DNA of 64,000 nucleotides from Gordionus sp. m RMFG-2023 (taxonomy: Eukaryota > Nematomorpha > Gordioida > Chordodea > Parachordodidae): assembly GCF_954871325.1 (NCBI RefSeq), contig NC_088777.1, positions 17,647,366-17,711,365 of the forward strand, written 5' to 3'. This document shows positions 46,701 to 58,559 of the stretch, in pieces; the stretch's first letter is position 1; every line of letters starts with the position of its first letter. A program made the position numbers and the translations under genes. The notes under the pieces were generated by a model. It was not told where the DNA came from and searched no databases. It saw only the letters and a list, made by a program, of their open reading frames with translations.

Positions 46701-49700
46701 TTTATTATTTTAAAATGTTATATAAAATAAAAATACGGTGTTACATTGAGGCAGGTAGTGTTGTTAAACGGTTCAATTTTTAAAAACAGTTGGCATATAG
46801 TCGTAAAATATTATGTAAGCCTAAAGAATTTGCTCATAGATGGCAAAATTGGACATCCATTAAAGAAATCTCGAGACTTGCGTATTATCATTCTGGACAA
46901 AATCTTAATATAAAATCGGCTAAATCGAGCCGTTTCACACCACTTAGTAGCAAGTATATGGTAAATCTTTAAAAAATCTTATAAGTTTTTTCCCCATTAA
47001 ATTAAAAGATTTAATCATTTATTTCAGAATCATTTTTGATCATTTACCTAAATTCCAAATTTTTTTTGTAAATAATCTTTTGCGATTTTTACACGTAAAT
47101 CCTTCATGATGAAATCTTATAAAAAATTTATTTTTATTTTGTTCTTTAAAAAATCATCAATTTTGGGATCTTTAAAAATTCTCTACTTAAAAAATGGGTA
47201 AAAAATCTTAAAAATTTTTAAACTGGTAATAAAATAATTGTTACTTAAATATCGTTTGACAAATTTTAAAAAAATATACATAATATTCATCAACTTTTTA
47301 AGTGAAAAAATGAAACAAAATGTTTTGTTATTAAGATATTCTTTTATAAGCTAAAAAATTTTTTTAAATTAATATGAAAAAATATTTTATTATGATTAAT
47401 TATTACAGCCTTCAATCTTTACATTTTGTGTATATGGAAGATTTGATTTGGTTAAAAAACAAAACCTTTTATAAATAATGATGGCTTAAATAATTTTTTA
47501 AATTCGGAGAATAGCTATGTATTATTTACCATCTTAATAAGAATAAGAAATAAATATTGAGAAAAAAAAGTAAAGTGTCTGAAATGAATAAAAGAATAAA
47601 AAAAAAATTTAAAAAATAAAATCAAAAAGTATTTTAAAAAAGGATATGATATCTCTGGAAATTGATTTGTGTTCGAGATTGAAATGTGTCGGAAAATCGT
47701 CAGTCGTGCAGTGTGGATCTCTACCTGAATTTCCGGCGCAAATGGGACACACCTAGAAAAACAAAGGTTTAATTATAAAAAATATAAGTGAAAACCATAA
47801 GAAAAAAAACAAGCGATTTTTTAATGTGTGTTGCTCGGTTGAAATAGGTGTATTTTTGTGTAGTTTATATAAATTAAAAATAATTCAAAAGTTTATAAAT
47901 AAATTGTCTGAAATTTATAAAATAAGTATTTTACATCTGCCAGTATACATTTTCATAAAAATCTGAATTTAAAAAAAAATATGCTCAGCAAAATATTTTA
48001 CTATTATTCTCCAACCTTAAATTATTTATATAGCGCGCTACTAAATATTACCTGATAACGTACATTGCCGGTGTAATATATATAACTTTTGAATTTTGAG
48101 GTTAGTAATACCTCAACAATTATCACGAGCTTTTATGAAATTAAGGAATTGAATTTTAAAAAGCATAAGTTGATCATCCAAGCATTTTTAAGTGTGATTC
48201 ATGTATAAATATAATCTTGGGTTGATTAATAAATGAATTATTATTTATATTAGATATTTTTTAAAAAAAGGACTATTTTTGTTAAATAAAATATTTGCTA
48301 AGAATATGAAGAGCAAATATCAAGATTCACATTAAAAGAAGAACAAACTCTTAGATTTGTTTTTATATAATTAATATTTATCGCTTATATATGTCGTAAT
48401 TTTTAAAGGGATCATGACTATCCGGGATCTTCAAGGGATTTAAAGGGATAACTAAAAAATTAGGGTTGATAATTAAGGAATGATAATACGGGATTATCAC
48501 GTTTTAATCGTGATAAAGAGGAATATTATTTTAAAGCGTTTTCCACGAGTTTCGTTGCGTTTATAATTTTCAATTTTGTTTTTTTTAGCCTTATGATATA
48601 AGATATGTCTAGAATAGGTAATCATTCGATAGCTAATCAAAAGATTTATTCAACTGGAGGTCAATCTTTGCCCCAGTAATAATACCGTATAGTTCTTTAT
48701 CCTTTAACTTTAAATCCCGTGAAGATCCCGGATAGTCATGATCCCTTTAAAAATTACGACATATATATTGCATATTTTATCCATTTAATTTTTAATCATG
48801 AAATTTTAAAGAAAGATTAAGTTATAACAGATGGTTTATAAAATATAAGGAACCACGAAAGAGAGAAAAGAACAGGAATATTAATACATTACTTTACCTC
48901 TGACAGAAATAAGATATGTATTAAAAATTAATTATGCACTGGCTCAAACTAAAAGAAATCTACCAATTTCGTCTATCAAAGCAAGCAAAAAATAAGTTAA
49001 GCCAATAAATTACATTAAATTAACATATATTGCGAGGATTTTAATTCGCAAAAAGGTAGTTCATTTTGCTTAGTTCGAGCAAGGTTTGTGGCTTTAAAAT
49101 ATGATAAAATGGCTGGCAAGTTATAATTTGTATTTATAAGCAATAATCAGGCATATTTTGTAAATAAAAGTTCCACTATTGGATGAAAAAAAAATTTATC
49201 ATAAATTAGCCTAAATATGTAGGAATTTAAATTGATGTGATGTTAAATAATGCTGTCAAAACAAAATAAATTTACAATTTCCCTTTTCGATTTGGGATGT
49301 TCTTTGACAATGTGTTCGTATAATTGTTTTTCGGAGAAGCCTAATCTAGCGCAAAATGGGCAAACGAAAGATTGAGCGTGCCGAGCCGATGATTCACTAC
49401 CATAACAAATATCTTGACAGTATTATTTTAAAACCGAATGAAATTTTTTTATAGTAATAAAAACGCGGTTCGAAAATTTTGAGCAGAAAATCCTGCTTGA
49501 GCTTTCTCAAAACAAAAAGAATCTTCAGAGATGAAAAATCTTTGAAGATTTTTTTCTATTTTGAAAATTATTTCAAACTGATAAAAATTATAACGAATGT
49601 TGTTATTAATAATTTCTTGTAGTAATAATATTGAAGCGAATATTTTTTTAACTACCACTAGGAACATAAGTCTTAATTAGAGATGTACATCGAATATCGG

Positions 49701-52700
49701 CCAGTAACGATACTAATGACTAATACCGCAGTTTTTTAAATTTAGATTCATTTTGCGTCTCCTTCTCCTAATTGAGCTAAGACATTTTTTTAAAAAAGTC
49801 TGGCTGTACTGTACTGATTGGTATATTGAAAAATTAATTTTTATTAAAAGGTAATTAACAATTATAAAAACTTCAGTCTGGGCTGGATTTTCATATTTAA
49901 ACTTTTGGCTTGGCCGTGCTTAAATATTTCATATTTTTTTAAAAAAACAGTAGATTATCCCCCGAAACTCGATGCTATAAAGGTAATATAGCATAGTATT
50001 TGACGTGACTCTTGGACAATGATAATTTAATATACAACACTAAATGTATTGTAAATTTTATTGATAAAATATAAACATTTTTATGTTTTTTCGTTAATAG
50101 TTTCGTAAAAAAAATGTCGATTCAAGGTTTTTAAATAAAATCGATCAAAAAAACATGATTTTCACGGCACTCCTTGGTATTTGTTGAAATGTTTTATATA
50201 AAATAAGGTACTACTAACTATAGCAATGTTCTAATTTTAGTAATAACTTTTATATTTTTAGAGATATCAAGGGTCAAAGTATAAAAAAATTGTTTGAAAT
50301 GCTTATCAATTTTCATTCAATTGAATACTAAAAACTACAGAATTAAAAATAATGATTCTAATTTCAAAATAAAGTGTACACATTCTATTTATTTTAACTA
50401 AAGTTTAAAATTCTTGTAAAAATTAATAAATTCCGCCTATTTTTATATAAAATTTAACTGGATAAAAAAAATTGGAAAATCAAATTTTCGCCTTCACTGT
50501 AAAAATCGATAGAATCACTAAAAAACCAAGAATATTATCATAGCAAAATATGTAATTAATTGTTCCAAATCTAATATTATTTAAAATGTTTTTATTTAAT
50601 ATTCCTATTATGGTAAAGATCCTACATCATAAATTTATGTAATATTCTAATTTTTATTGGTAAGAAAATATTCAGTAAATTATATTGTATTATACCATAA
50701 TATGGTAATGGGGGGATTAACCCGAACGTCGTTCCGTCCTTGTTTTTATAAAAATTTAACCCACTAGCACGCCCGCCAGTGATTTTTCAAAATCCATCTT
50801 CCGCCTGCCCATTTATCTAAAATTTTGCTTAACTCGCCAGCTTGCCCGCTTATGTCCCCTCATTGCAGAAAACTCTATACCTTACCCAAAAATAATTTTC
50901 TAACCATCCAACTTCCGAATTGTTATTAAAATTTTTGAAAAATTTAAAATTTTGCATAAATATGTGGTGTAGATTTTTTTATTTAAAAATATTATATATA
51001 TATATAATTTTAAATAATATTCGAGCAATTAATACATTGTTGTCTATTGAATAAAAAAAATCTTTTGTTTTTTATAAATTATCCCTAAGAAAGCGAAAAA
51101 TTGGTATTCCAATTTTTTTTATACAGATATAGAATGAATTAACTTTTATAAAAATAGGAATCACTCAATTTTTTAAAAAGAATGTTAAACTTTAAGATGG
51201 GGTTGAATGGACCGCCACATTAAAAACGCATAAACTTTATTTTGCCATTAAAATCAATATTTCTAGTTTTGTAGTATTTAGTAAATCTTAAATTTGAATG
51301 ACAGTCGATAAGTATAAAAATAGGTCATTTTTTTATACTTTGACCCATCCCCAAAAATATAAGAGCCAGGATACTAAAATTTCAACACTGCTTTAGTTAC
51401 GTATACCTTCGTTTGTATACAGAATTCCACCAAAATCCCAAGGGAGAAGCGTGGTCCATCGATCTACCATTAAAAATCGATCGATTGATAAAATCGCTTC
51501 TTCTACCAAGCTTTATAGGCTGTAAATCATTTTTGTAATTTGGCTGATTTTTAGCTGAAATGATGGGTTTAAGCCTCAAGGCTCAACCACCGTATTTAAG
51601 ATCTAAGATATTTTTTAAAATAGTGATAGGGAATCCATAATATAAAAAAAATAAGAATTAAATACTTCGAGACCCGAAGGCGTTATTTTGATTTCAAGTT
51701 TTTGGACAAAACAAAATCCTATGAAATAGAAATCAAATAGTAAGAGATTATGGATTTATGATACAAAAAAGAAAATTACAAATCAATATAAAAAAGTTAT
51801 TCAAGATGGGAAACAAATATCTATTAAAGTAAATATCATGGTACAATTTAGAAGCCTGGAACGGGCGAGGTTTAGTCCTCACATTGCCAAAACATAGGGG
51901 TCAAAAAATTAAGTTAGGCGGATGAGGGTTAAAATATTTATAAATGTTCAGGCAGGTGGATTTAAAATATATTTTGGCAAAATTAGCAAAACGGGCTTAT
52001 ATTTTAGAAATTATTATTTTTATTTCATTATCTACATTTTATAAGTTTAGTAAAAATATATTTAAAAAACAAATAAAGTCGTGTAGCCAAGGGAGTGGAG
52101 GGAATGCACGATATGAAAATCGCAAATGAATTATTAGCGTCTGAATTAGCGAAAAGAGATAGAAGATTTTAAAAAATATTATTAATATTATGTGTGAAAG
52201 AAAAATATCTCATATTGCCTTTAAAAGAATTATACAAATTCTTTTCAGTAGCATTTATCATTGAGGGATTAAATGATACTTTTGATGATGAATTACAGTC
52301 ATTAGAGTTTTATTCGGCACCAGAAAATCGATGAAAATAAAATTTAGTGCTAATGGTTCATGAAAAAAATAATAAACCAAAACTTGGCTTTTAATTCAAT
52401 AATGTTAATTAAAATCGGAATTGTTATTTGCATTTATACATTTTCAATAAAAATATCAAAATTATTTCTGTGTCAAAAAGATATTGGCCACTCAAAATAA
52501 ACTATTGGCTCTCCAATTAAAAAGGTTCCAAACTGGCCTGATACCAGCATTTGGCAATCGCCAATGCATAAACATCATGAAATAATAAATTAAGTTTAAA
52601 AATAAAATATAGTGTCAATATTCGGCTTTAATTTTTATTTAATAATTCCTACTTAATATATGCCTATAATATAGTCATTTTATATGACTTATTTTAAATT

Positions 52701-55700
52701 ATAATTTCGTGCTTATGCATAAGGTATCGGCTGTTGTATTCAAGGTAATGTACATCTCTTTACCAGCAAAGGGGATCTTTTTCAACATCTAGATCACCTT
52801 ATAATTGGACCTCTGCAGTAGTGTTGTTAAAAAGCCCGATTCTGGTCGATTTTTAAAAACGGCCTGATTAAGATTTTAGCCAAAATATTATTGTGTAAAC
52901 CTTAAGATTTAGCAAGTAGCCCGCATCTTTAGGCCATCTATGAGTAAAATCACCACACCAGGCTTACACAATATTATTTTGGTTATAATCTTAATAAGTC
53001 CGTTTTTAAAAATCGACCAGAATCGGGCTTTTTAACAACACTACTCTGCAGGTATTAGCCTTTGATATAATCCATATCTATTAGCTAAAAATAGCATAAA
53101 TTCATTTTATATGTAAAAATGCTCTACTGTATTTTTTAACTCCTGAGTTGTAAGATGGGGCATAGTCTACCCCAATTTTATAACTGGTATATCTCACAAA
53201 TTTCTATATTACACTTTGAAATTTTAGACATTTACACTCAAAGGTTTAAAAATAAAAAAGCAACAAATCTATACTTAGTGGTGTACCGATACCACTTTTT
53301 AGACGCCGATCCGATCCGATATTGAATCATATCTAATTTAGTATTCTGTAAAGATACCAATGGTTTTAATTTTTAATATACTTTTTATTAGTATAACATC
53401 AAGTGATCTGCATCGGGCTTAATCTTTAAAGCCCGGCCCGAAATTTTTTTTAAAAAAAGTTTTGACGGCCCGGCCCAAACCCGAAATTTTTTTAAAAAAG
53501 TTTTGCCGGCCCGGCTCGAATCCGAATTTTTTTAAAAAAAATTTACCGGTCTGGCCTGAATTTATTTTAATATAGAAATTAATTTTATAATTACTCAAAA
53601 TAAAAAACATATGTTATATGTCGTTTAGTTTCAATAAATAAAATCAAATATTTTTATTTTACATAATAAATTCAATATAAAATTGATAAATTTAGATATA
53701 TTTTAAAAAAAATTCAAATTCCGACCCAGCCCGAATTTTTTTTAAAAATATTAGGCCTGGCCTGGCCGAACCCGATTATTTTAAATAAACGGGCCGGGCC
53801 AAACTTTGAAGATCACTAATAACATCTATAATTTAACTATACTATAACTAGACATGTGCGCCGCCGGTCAAATGCGCCGCCGCCGATGATTTTGACCACG
53901 CCGACGCCGCGCGCCAAAAAATTGTCGGCGCTCAACACGCCGCCGCCGGTGTAAAAATTCGGCGGCGTGGCGGCGTGATACATATTTTTTATTATTTATT
54001 TTATATATTATTTATGAATATAAGAAAAATATTAAATATTTTTTGAATTATTAAAAAATGCGATTTTATTTTTTAAAATTAATAAATATTATTTGCTATA
54101 AATTTTATTTGTAACAATCCTTATTCGCTCACTTTGGGTAGGTTTGTGACCAACGTGCTAGATAAAATAAGATTAGGACATTAAATTTGAAAAGGTAAAT
54201 CTATATTTTATTCTTTTATTTTGATTCAAATAATTTACAACTCGTTATATAAAATTTATTTTTTATCATAATAGAAATTTTATTTAATGATTTTTATTTT
54301 GTTGCCATTATAACATATATAAAAATACCAGGACTAAAACAATTATAATGGATGCAGCATTGCAATACTATGTAACAAAATATAGTATATCCTTGCAAGC
54401 AAAACCTTCTTTTACATGGAAACATTTTGGATCCTTAATATTAAAAACTGACACAAATAATAAGAGAACCAGTGTTGCTACAGATAAAGTCTTTTGTAAT
54501 ATATGATTGCAAATAGCACTTGATAAAGATGGTGAGGATGAAAATAATTCTTCATTTTCAGAGTAAATTTTTTGATTATTTTATAAATATTAGTAAATTT
54601 TTTAATTAGTTATCCAATCAAATCTTTTTCAAAAAATATCAGCACATCAAATATAATAAAACATTTACTTGACAAACATGATTTATCATGTAAAGAAGAA
54701 ATATCTAAACAAAATTTAAAGTTATTTTTCAAACCCATTGTAAAAGATACAACTGACCCTATAAAATATAAAAAATGGATTCTGGTAAGGAATTATGTTC
54801 TCATGTGTTGCAAGGATTTAATGCCATTCTCTTCTATAAATAATACTGGAATGCAAGATTTTCTAAAGGTTATTTGTAAAATCATTATAATTTTTTATAG
54901 GGCAATCTTAATTTTTATTTGTTAAGATATTTAATTATTTTATAACATCCCACATTTAAAATTTTTTTATGGCATAATATTTTTATTATTAAATTTTTAT
55001 TATGTAGAAATATGACATTATTTCAGATGCCAAAGAATTACCTGACAGAACTACACTTAGCCGGAGTGGATTAGAAAAATTAATGTAGGTCCTAAATTTT
55101 GTGCTATAACTTTTGATATGTGGACAGACAAATATAGACGGCGAAATTATATCACCTTTACTTTTCACGAAATAGATAATAATTTTAATATTGTATTTTA
55201 TACATTGGCGACACATCATGTCACCCAAAAACATACCGCTGAAACTATTCTTTCCGAAATAGAAAAAGTTGAAAATGAATTTGATTTATGGTCCAAGAAA
55301 ATTCAAATGGTTACGGATGCAGGACCCAATGTAAAGAAAAGTGTTCGTCTAGGAGAATATGACCATCATTTATGTTTGGGGCATGGATTACATAATCTAG
55401 TGACAGTCGATGGAATAAAAAAAAGTTAATAAAATTGAAAATCTCATTAAAAAAGTTAGAGAAGTTATAGTTGCCTTAAGATTCAAAACAGCGGATTTTG
55501 AAAATATAAAAGATATAGAAAATAAATGTTTTGAATTATCATATACATCGGATATTTTAGATTTGGATGATAATGATCCTTTTTATGAAGATCGTTTGGG
55601 GTATGATGATGATAATGAAAATCAAAAATCATATGAGAAAAAACATAAAACCTTAAAATTAAATGTGCCTACACGTTGGCATAGTATTTTATTTTAATAA

Positions 55701-58553
55701 TGCTGGAAAGTGTGACTGGCAATAACAAAAATCCTATAAATATTCTATTAAATAGAATGGAGAAACCGGATCTCAAATTATTTAACTCCGATTGGGACTT
55801 GGTGCATGAACTTTTAAATTTTCTTAAAACCTTTAAACAAACTGTTGAATTTTTATCTGTCCAAAAAGGAGTTACTATAAATTTAGCCTTATTATTTCGT
55901 AATGAAATTAAAAATCATTTAATTGTAAAAGAAAATGATAGTCCACCCATAGCATCCCTTAAACAAAATATGCTTACTAAATTTGATCATAGATTTCCAA
56001 TAACCGATCTTCAGGTAGTATTTTAAAATACATAAATTATTTTTTATACATTATTCTTTCTTTTATTTTTTTTACTTAGGTGTTAGGAGCACTTTTGGAT
56101 CCTCGTTTTCAATCAATAAACATAGTAAATGAATATTTAAAGGAAAAAAATATTACTCCGGTTGAATTTTTATGTCAACACGCTACCTCTCTACGGTCTT
56201 ACACGGACGAATTAAACGAATGTAAAACGACGGAAGTTGCTTCAAAACTCGATTATCTTAAGTCATTGGCTACGAAGCATTCATCTATTCAAAACAATAA
56301 CCTGGAACAACAACACTATTTAAATAGTTTAGAAAAAGAGTGTTATTCATTATTTTCGCCTTATAATTTGGAGATAAAAGATGTCTTAGATTTTTGGAAG
56401 ATAAGAGCATTGGATCTTCCTAAACTTTCAATATTAGCTAGAAAGGTCCTGTGCGTTCCAGCTACAAGCACACCCAGCGAGCGTGTATTTTCTATAGCTG
56501 GGCTCACTCTGAACTCTAAAAGATCATTATTATGTCCTTTAAATATTAATAAAATAATATTTATTCATGATAATTATAACTTAATAAAATCATTAAATTA
56601 TAGTTATAAACATAATAAAGTATAAATTTTATTTTAAAAGTGTTTCCAATGAATTTATAAATTTACTTAAAAAAATTTAAGTTAGAAAAATATTTGACGC
56701 CGCCGCGCCGCCGCCGATTTTTGTGGCGGCGTCTAAATCGATTCGCCGCCGCCAGCCGATCATTTTAAAAAAAGAAACGCCGCCGCCGAAAATGCTGTCG
56801 GCGCACATGTCTAACTATAACATATATCATTTAAATATATTATAATGAACAGTTATAGTTTATATTCTATTCAATTGCAATTCTAAAAGTATATAAAATA
56901 TTTTTATTGATAAATCACTTATTTATATAAGTAATTTTTCATTAATCAAATCCAATTTTCCCTATATTACTATAAAACCAATGCAATAACTGATATTTAG
57001 ATTGATATTTATTTGCCATCTAATTTAACCAATTTTACAAATGATTAAGTGTACATTTTGTTTAGTTTTATTCTCCAAAAGTTAATCACTTCATTTAAAA
57101 TATGGGCAATATTTATGGCATGTTAAATGGCTCAATTTTGCTGATTTATAAGGTTAAATAATTTTTTAGCCAAGGTAACATTACCAAAACCTGAAAATTT
57201 TGCCAACAAATGTCCAAACCTTTCTGCTATCAGTAGAAAATATATCCAAGCTAAATTATTTACTTAGCTATATCTTAAGCTGAATCAGCTAAAGTAAGTT
57301 GCTTAATAACACTAGCTAAATGTGACTTACTAGATGTTTTTAAATCATTTTCTTGTTGCAATAAATAATTTAGCTACTCTAAATAATTTGATTTTTTTTT
57401 AAAACATTACCAAATTGTTTAAATTAATTATGATCAGTCTTTTTAAATATTGGCCCAATCCAATATTTTTTAATAATGCTAAATATCAGCCCATATCTAT
57501 CTGATGTTTAAAATTGGCACAACCCTAATTTAAATATATATTTCTTGTTAAAAAAGAAAAAAATTTATAACAATAAAATTTTGTTCTAACCATAGTCAGT
57601 AATTGTCAAAATACATTGCATTGGATGACTTGGATCATGGCCATGGGATGATGAACTGGTATTTGAAAATAAATCATTTGTTTGGATTGATAACTTTTTA
57701 TTATTTATCCCACTTTCTTTATTTTCTTTCCTTTCATTTGAATTTGAAAAGGATTGAGAATGATCTTGCTTTTTAAGGCCTTTCTTGATTCTTGATTGGA
57801 ATTGTTGGTATAATCTATTATTGCTGTCATTAGATTTGTTATGTAAATTTGATTTATTTAAATGTTGAACATTGCTATCATTAATGCTAGTTTTAATAAT
57901 CCTTGAATTAAGAAAATCTATTTCATCATCATCTAACTCACTATTTAAAGATGATGAAAATGCTATTGTATCATCTCCATCAGTGGAAGTTGAAGAATTT
58001 TCAAATAAATTAATTAATTGATTTATCTCTCTATTACCTTCAAGGTGGATTAAATCTTCATCAGATGCTAATAAATCATGAGATTTTACAGTTTCATTGT
58101 TTAACTTTGGTAATTTATTTATTTTTTTTGATTCTTTATGAATATTTGAGTCTGTATCAATATTTATGTGATCATTATTTAAAATTTGTCGCAGAAGTAA
58201 ATTTTCTCTGTAACAATCAGAGCACAAATCATAATCATAGCAAATTAAGCATTTATAGCGTTTTCCTTGAAAATTATTTTTATGGCATGAATCACAGCTT
58301 ACCCCTAATATGAAACAAAGGAATATATATTTATATTTAAAAACAGTTTAGATTAGAAAATAATTAGGATAGGATCTATATTTATACGGGAAAACATTTA
58401 GCATTATATATATTTAAACTAGACTCTTAACTTGTTTTCAATATTATTCAAATATTATTTTCCATGTTCTAAAGAAAAGAGAATTTGATTGGTAATAATA
58501 CAATATAGATAATTTTATATTTAATAATAAAATTTACCTTGATGCTTTGACAT
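43785..58553 (-). CDS. KCMF1: KCMF1-like E3 ubiquitin ligase, seven coding exons
   Basis: Coding exons on the minus strand: 58553-58538, 58304-57591, 49412-49276, 47752-47648, 45804-45355, 44995-44806, 44131-43785; total 1959 nt, 652 aa, every junction in phase. Exons 1-2 encode MSKHQGVSCDSCHKNNFQGK then RYKCLICYDYDLCSDCY, the KCMF1 ZZ finger; exon 2 ends with SHPMQCILTITDY. Exon 3 (SFVCPFCARLGFSEKQLYEH) and exon 4 (VCPICAG..GRDPHCTTDDF) match the two KCMF1 C2H2-like fingers one for one. Exons 5-7 (Pro/Ser-rich, helical LRRAGALRRAV, acidic tail) do not align clearly. Family role: ubiquitin ligase acting with UBR4 in quality control. Human KCMF1 is 381 aa; the excess is a 190-residue insertion within the ZZ domain and longer C-terminal parts. 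All introns are GT-AG except intron 4 (AT-AC). If exons 5-7 were another gene, the AT-AC junction would be wrong. Confidence 0.85.
45805..47647 (-). other. Putative U12-type AT-AC intron of the KCMF1-like gene
   Basis: Exon 4 codes to GAT ATC and no GT follows before the in-frame stop. The intron begins ATATCCTTTT, the exact minor-spliceosome AT-AC donor consensus. Near the other end, CCCTTAAC (835-831 end of 45831-45837) matches the U12 branch site, and TTAC (ending at 45805) gives an AC acceptor 26 nt past the branch A, at the long end of the usual range. Both sides are phase 0 and give RDI-GENGSSVLPP, comparable with human RDLDESSGVRH. An alternative CAG acceptor at 45784-45786 would not keep the frame with this donor. 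Confidence 0.65.
46756..46946. mobile_element. Diverged hAT miniature in the AT-AC intron
   Basis: Starts TAGTGTTGTTAAACGGTTC and ends AGCCGTTTCACACCACTTA; shares TAGTGTTGTTAA, GTTTTTAAAAATTG-like and CATAGATGGC blocks with the perfect copy at 52819-53043. Duplication no longer visible. Confidence 0.5.
48386..48768. mobile_element. Miniature element with about 70-bp inverted ends, in intron 3 of KCMF1
   Basis: Left arm TGTCGTAATTTTTAAAGGGA then TCATGACTATCCGGGATCTTC reappears inverted at the right end (GAAGATCCCGGATAGTCATGA). Flanks are TATATA-rich, compatible with TA target duplication of a Tc1/mariner-type element, but that cannot be proven in such sequence. No coding. Confidence 0.75.
49677..52762. 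mobile_element. Possible hAT-like element with TAGAGATGTACAT ends
   Basis: TAGAGATGTACATCGAATATCGG on the left and CCGATACCTTAT-type sequence plus ATGTACATCTCT on the right (as CCTTGAATACAAC...inverse) share the 12-bp inverted terminus AGAGATGTACAT, common in hAT elements. No target duplication or clear transposase was found in the 3.1-kb interior, which holds GC-rich repeat fragments near 50735-50890 and 51850-51960, so the pairing of ends may be accidental. Confidence 0.35.
50735..50890. repeat. GC-rich dispersed repeat fragment
   Basis: CACGCCCGCCAGTGATTTTT, CGCCTGCCCATTTATCTAAA and CTTGCCCGCTTATGTCCCC; same family as at 11340, 22240, 26290, 36700; a further fragment is at 51850-51960. 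Confidence 0.45.
52819..53043. mobile_element. hAT miniature, 225 bp, perfect TSD
   Basis: Starts TAGTGTTGTTAAAAAGCCCG and ends CGGGCTTTTTAACAACACTA; exact 8-bp duplication CTCTGCAG (52811-52818 and 53044-53051). Arms of about 60 bp are inverted with one another. A fragment of the same family lies near 12994. Confidence 0.92.
53401..53818. mobile_element. hAT miniature with CGGCCCGGCCC blocks, perfect TSD
   Basis: Starts AAGTGATCTGCATCGGGCTT and ends CCAAACTTTGAAGATCACTA, inverted termini (A/T)AGTGATCT.CA; exact duplication ATAACATC (53393-53400 and 53819-53826). The interior repeats GGCCCGGCCC and AAATTTTTTTAAAAAA units. 418 bp, no transposase. Confidence 0.9.
53849..56813 (+). mobile_element. 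Nearly full-length hAT transposon with GCCGCCGCC ends
   Basis: Ends TAGACATGTGCGCCG and CGGCGCACATGTCTA are exact inverts with an exact 8-bp duplication ACTATAAC (53841-53848 and 56814-56821); GCCGCCGCC-rich subterminal blocks follow. The plus strand encodes a BED-finger hAT transposase from ATG 54349 (MDAALQYYVTKYSISL), the finger's histidine half (SNIIKHLLDKHD), catalytic region (AITFDMWTDKYRRRN; VTDAGPNVKK; CLGHGLHNLV), VPTRWHS near 55670, and the dimerisation domain PATSTPSERVFSIAGLTLNS at 56460. Short GT-AG introns are likely near 54562-54640, 54870-55003 and 56015-56079. A stop in the BED finger (TGT-AAT-ATA-TGA), a one-base shift near 55425 and a disruption at 55693 make this copy inactive but rather young. 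Confidence 0.92.
56830..57585. other. AT-rich part of KCMF1-like intron 2
   Basis: Between the hAT and exon 2. Repeated TTAGCTA/AGCTAAAT motifs near 57230-57380 hint at a decayed element; nothing firm. Confidence 0.3.
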
Positions 58554-58559
58554 TTCTGA

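Noticed and set aside
46790-46972. 60-codon plus-strand frame
   Set aside because: Overlaps a diverged hAT miniature shared with 52819-53043; not a gene.
51397-51579. 60-codon minus-strand frame inside KCMF1 intron 2
   Set aside because: Some balanced composition, but no motif, no clear ATG context and no splice partners; not enough to call a gene.
55118-56625. Three sizeable plus-strand frames as possible host (domesticated) gene
   Set aside because: They lie between exact hAT ends with a perfect target duplication and carry lesions, so this is a transposon copy.
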